A stretch of DNA of 24,214 bases. Source: an uncultured Bacteroidota bacterium. Lineage in GTDB: Bacteria > Bacteroidota > Bacteroidia > Flavobacteriales > Flavobacteriaceae. How positions within the stretch are numbered: position 1 is the stretch's first letter; the number at the start of each line of letters is the position of its first letter. The notes below the pieces were generated by a model. It did no database searches and was not told where the DNA came from. It saw only the letters and a program-made list of their open reading frames with translations. Both the position numbers and the translations under genes were made by a program. Below, one piece after another: positions 22,676 to 24,214 of the stretch. The stretch is from contig CACEKL010000011.1 in assembly GCA_902560025.1 (NCBI GenBank), positions 1 to 24,214 of the forward strand, read 5' to 3'.

Positions 22676-24214
22676 TCAGCTTATATATCTCCACAAATTT
22701 TTTGAATTTGAAGATGTAGAAATTTCATATCTAATGGGTAAATTTTCCTTGTCAATCAATTTGGGATCCTTACTAAGTATTTGTTCAGCACAATTTTTGG
22801 CCTCATTTAAAATATCAAAATCATAAATTATATCTGCTAGTTTAAATTTTAAAACTCCACTTTGTTTAGTCCCCAGCAAATCTCCTGGACCTCTAAGTTT
22901 AAGATCAACTTCTGCGAGTTTAAATCCATCACTTACTTTAACCATTGTATCAATTCTAATTTTTGAGTCTTCAGACAGCTTGTCTTTTGTCATTAAAATA
23001 CAATAACTCTCATCATTTCCTCTTCCAACCCTTCCTCTTAACTGGTGAAGCTGAGATAATCCGAATCTTTCTGCGCTCTCAATAACCATAACTGATGCAT
23101 TTGGTACATTAACACCAACTTCAATTACAGTGGTTGAAACTAAAATTTGAGTTTCCTTTTTTATAAATCTATTCATTTCGTATTCTTTGTCTTTTGAATT
23201 CATTTTACCATGAACAATACTAACCTGGTAATCAGGTATAGGAAACTCCCTAACAATACTATTATATCCATCCATAAGATCTTTATAATCTAATTTCTCA
23301 GATTCATTAATCAAAGGATATACAAGATATACTTGTCTTCCTTTTTTTATTTCTTTTTTCAGAAAACTAAAAACACTGAGCCTGTTCTTATCATATTTAT
23401 GAACAGTTTTAGTTTCTATTCTTCCAGGAGGTAGCTCTTTGATTGTTGAAACATCAAGATCTCCATAAATGCTCATTGCTAGAGTTCTTGGGATTGGAGT
23501 AGCAGTCATAACTAGAATATGTGGAGCAGGATTATTTTTTCTCCAAAGTTTTGCTCTTTGAGCAACCCCAAATCTGTGCTGTTCATCAATAACACTGAGT
23601 CCAAGATTATTAAATTGAACAATATCTTCCAATATTGCATGAGTACCTATTAGAATATTAATTTTTCCTGATTTTAAATTTCTATGTATTCTCGTCCTGT
23701 CTCTTGATTTTGTTGAACCAGTTAACAGCTCAATTTCCACATCTAGATCCTTTGTCAGTTCTCTAATTGAATTATAATGTTGGTTAGCAAGAATTTCAGT
23801 TGGTGCAAGAATGCAGGACTGATAACCATTGTCAATAGCTATTAACATGACCATTAAAGAGACAATTGTTTTACCAGACCCAACATCACCTTGGAGTAAT
23901 CTATTCATCTGTTTTCCATCTCTAAAATCATTTCTAATTTCTTTTATAACTTTTTTTTGATCTTTAGTTAATTCAAAAGGCAATGATTTATTGTAAAAGT
24001 CATTTAAATTATTACCAACCTTTTCAAATTTAAATCCGTTAAGCTTTATTATTCTATCGTTTTTAGTTAACTGAAAACCTATTTGATTAAAAAAGAGCTC
24101 TTCGAATTTTAGTCTTCTGATGGACTGTGATAATAATTCCTGTGATTCAGGTAAGTGAATATTTATTAGTGCTTGATATCGGTCAATAAGACTAAATTCT
24201 TTTAATATGGAAGC
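22676..24214 (-). CDS. recG: ATP-dependent DNA helicase RecG (5' truncated by window edge)
   Basis: The frame is open from the window edge at 24214 to the TGA at 22678-22676, giving the last 512 residues of a protein usually near 700. RecG regresses stalled replication forks and branch-migrates Holliday junctions. The start of the visible part (YQALINIHLPESQELL, KFEELFFNQI) is the end of the wedge-domain region. Then follow LPFELTKDQ, the P-loop LLQGDVGSGKT, LAPTEILANQHY, the DEQH box in VIDEQHRFGVAQR, MTATPIPRTLAMSIYGDLD, and QLRGRVGRG (motif VI). LRGPGDLLGTKQSG is the C-terminal RecG signature. The methionine at 23983 is internal and not the start. pheT follows after 30 bp. Confidence 0.96.
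   Translation of the reverse strand, partial: ASILKEFSLIDRYQALINIHLPESQELLSQSIRRLKFEELFFNQIGFQLTKNDRIIKLNGFKFEKVGNNLNDFYNKSLPFELTKDQKKVIKEIRNDFRDGKQMNRLLQGDVGSGKTIVSLMVMLIAIDNGYQSCILAPTEILANQHYNSIRELTKDLDVEIELLTGSTKSRDRTRIHRNLKSGKINILIGTHAILEDIVQFNNLGLSVIDEQHRFGVAQRAKLWRKNNPAPHILVMTATPIPRTLAMSIYGDLDVSTIKELPPGRIETKTVHKYDKNRLSVFSFLKKEIKKGRQVYLVYPLINESEKLDYKDLMDGYNSIVREFPIPDYQVSIVHGKMNSKDKEYEMNRFIKKETQILVSTTVIEVGVNVPNASVMVIESAERFGLSQLHQLRGRVGRGNDESYCILMTKDKLSEDSKIRIDTMVKVSDGFKLAEVDLKLRGPGDLLGTKQSGVLKFKLADIIYDFDILNEAKNCAEQILSKDPKLIDKENLPIRYEISTSSNSKNLWRYIS

Noticed and set aside
1..24214. A new defence, mobile or biosynthetic system.
   Set aside because: Every gene of normal length could be placed in a known housekeeping or widespread family. 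There are no transposases, integrases, tRNA-flanking repeats, CRISPR-like spacing or clusters of unknown genes.

Overview
The window is an AT-rich, extremely compact chromosomal segment from a member of the Bacteroidota, most likely a marine flavobacterium with a streamlined genome. This rests on recognised protein families and on gene structure, not on a database search. Supporting signs are a Bacteroidota-type serine-palmitoyltransferase-like enzyme, a phoH-purC pair, lipoproteins of Bacteroidota style (a TlpA-like protein and a glutamine cyclotransferase), a YbiT-like ABC-F protein with a decayed second P-loop, no Shine-Dalgarno sequences, and several TAnnTTTG boxes, the Bacteroidota -7 promoter element. 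About 98% of the bases lie in genes. The largest gene-free stretch is about 93 bases, so nothing over 300 bases is unexplained. No RNA gene, mobile element, CRISPR array, phage gene or defence system was seen.

Layout. 1-1751 (+): the 3' part of a PLP-dependent cysteine/cystathionine synthase, then an SPT-like alpha-oxoamine synthase. 1748-3775 (-): dnaN and a SAM hydrolase (DUF62). 3854-5732 (+): phoH and purC. 5729-11684 (-): six overlapping genes read in the order Gfo/Idh/MocA oxidoreductase, YggS PLP protein, DnaQ-type exonuclease, voltage-gated K+ channel, miaA, M20 peptidase. 11743-12384 (+): pcm. 12381-12839 (-): smpB. 12885-14703 (+): a frameshifted GNAT acetyltransferase and glyA. 14707-15723 (-): glutamine cyclotransferase. 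15758-17212 (+): an SDR oxidoreductase and a frameshifted transaldolase. 17209-18609 (-): a TlpA-like lipoprotein lacking the redox CxxC. 18614-20236 (+): an ABC-F protein. 20237-24214 (-): pheT and the 3' part of recG.

Most genes are core housekeeping: replication and repair (dnaN, recG, exonuclease), translation and rescue (pheT, miaA, smpB, ABC-F), one-carbon, purine and pentose metabolism (glyA, purC, transaldolase), and protein repair (pcm). I do not see a new multi-gene accessory system. The unusual content is in genome architecture and enzyme decay. All six convergent gene pairs end within 3 bp of each other, and four share a CTAR stop-codon interlock. Four transcript-leading genes carry TAnnTTTA at exactly -12 to -5 from the start codon, which would suit leaderless transcription. 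Two genes carry a single extra A in a poly-A tract. Several proteins keep a fold but have lost catalytic residues.
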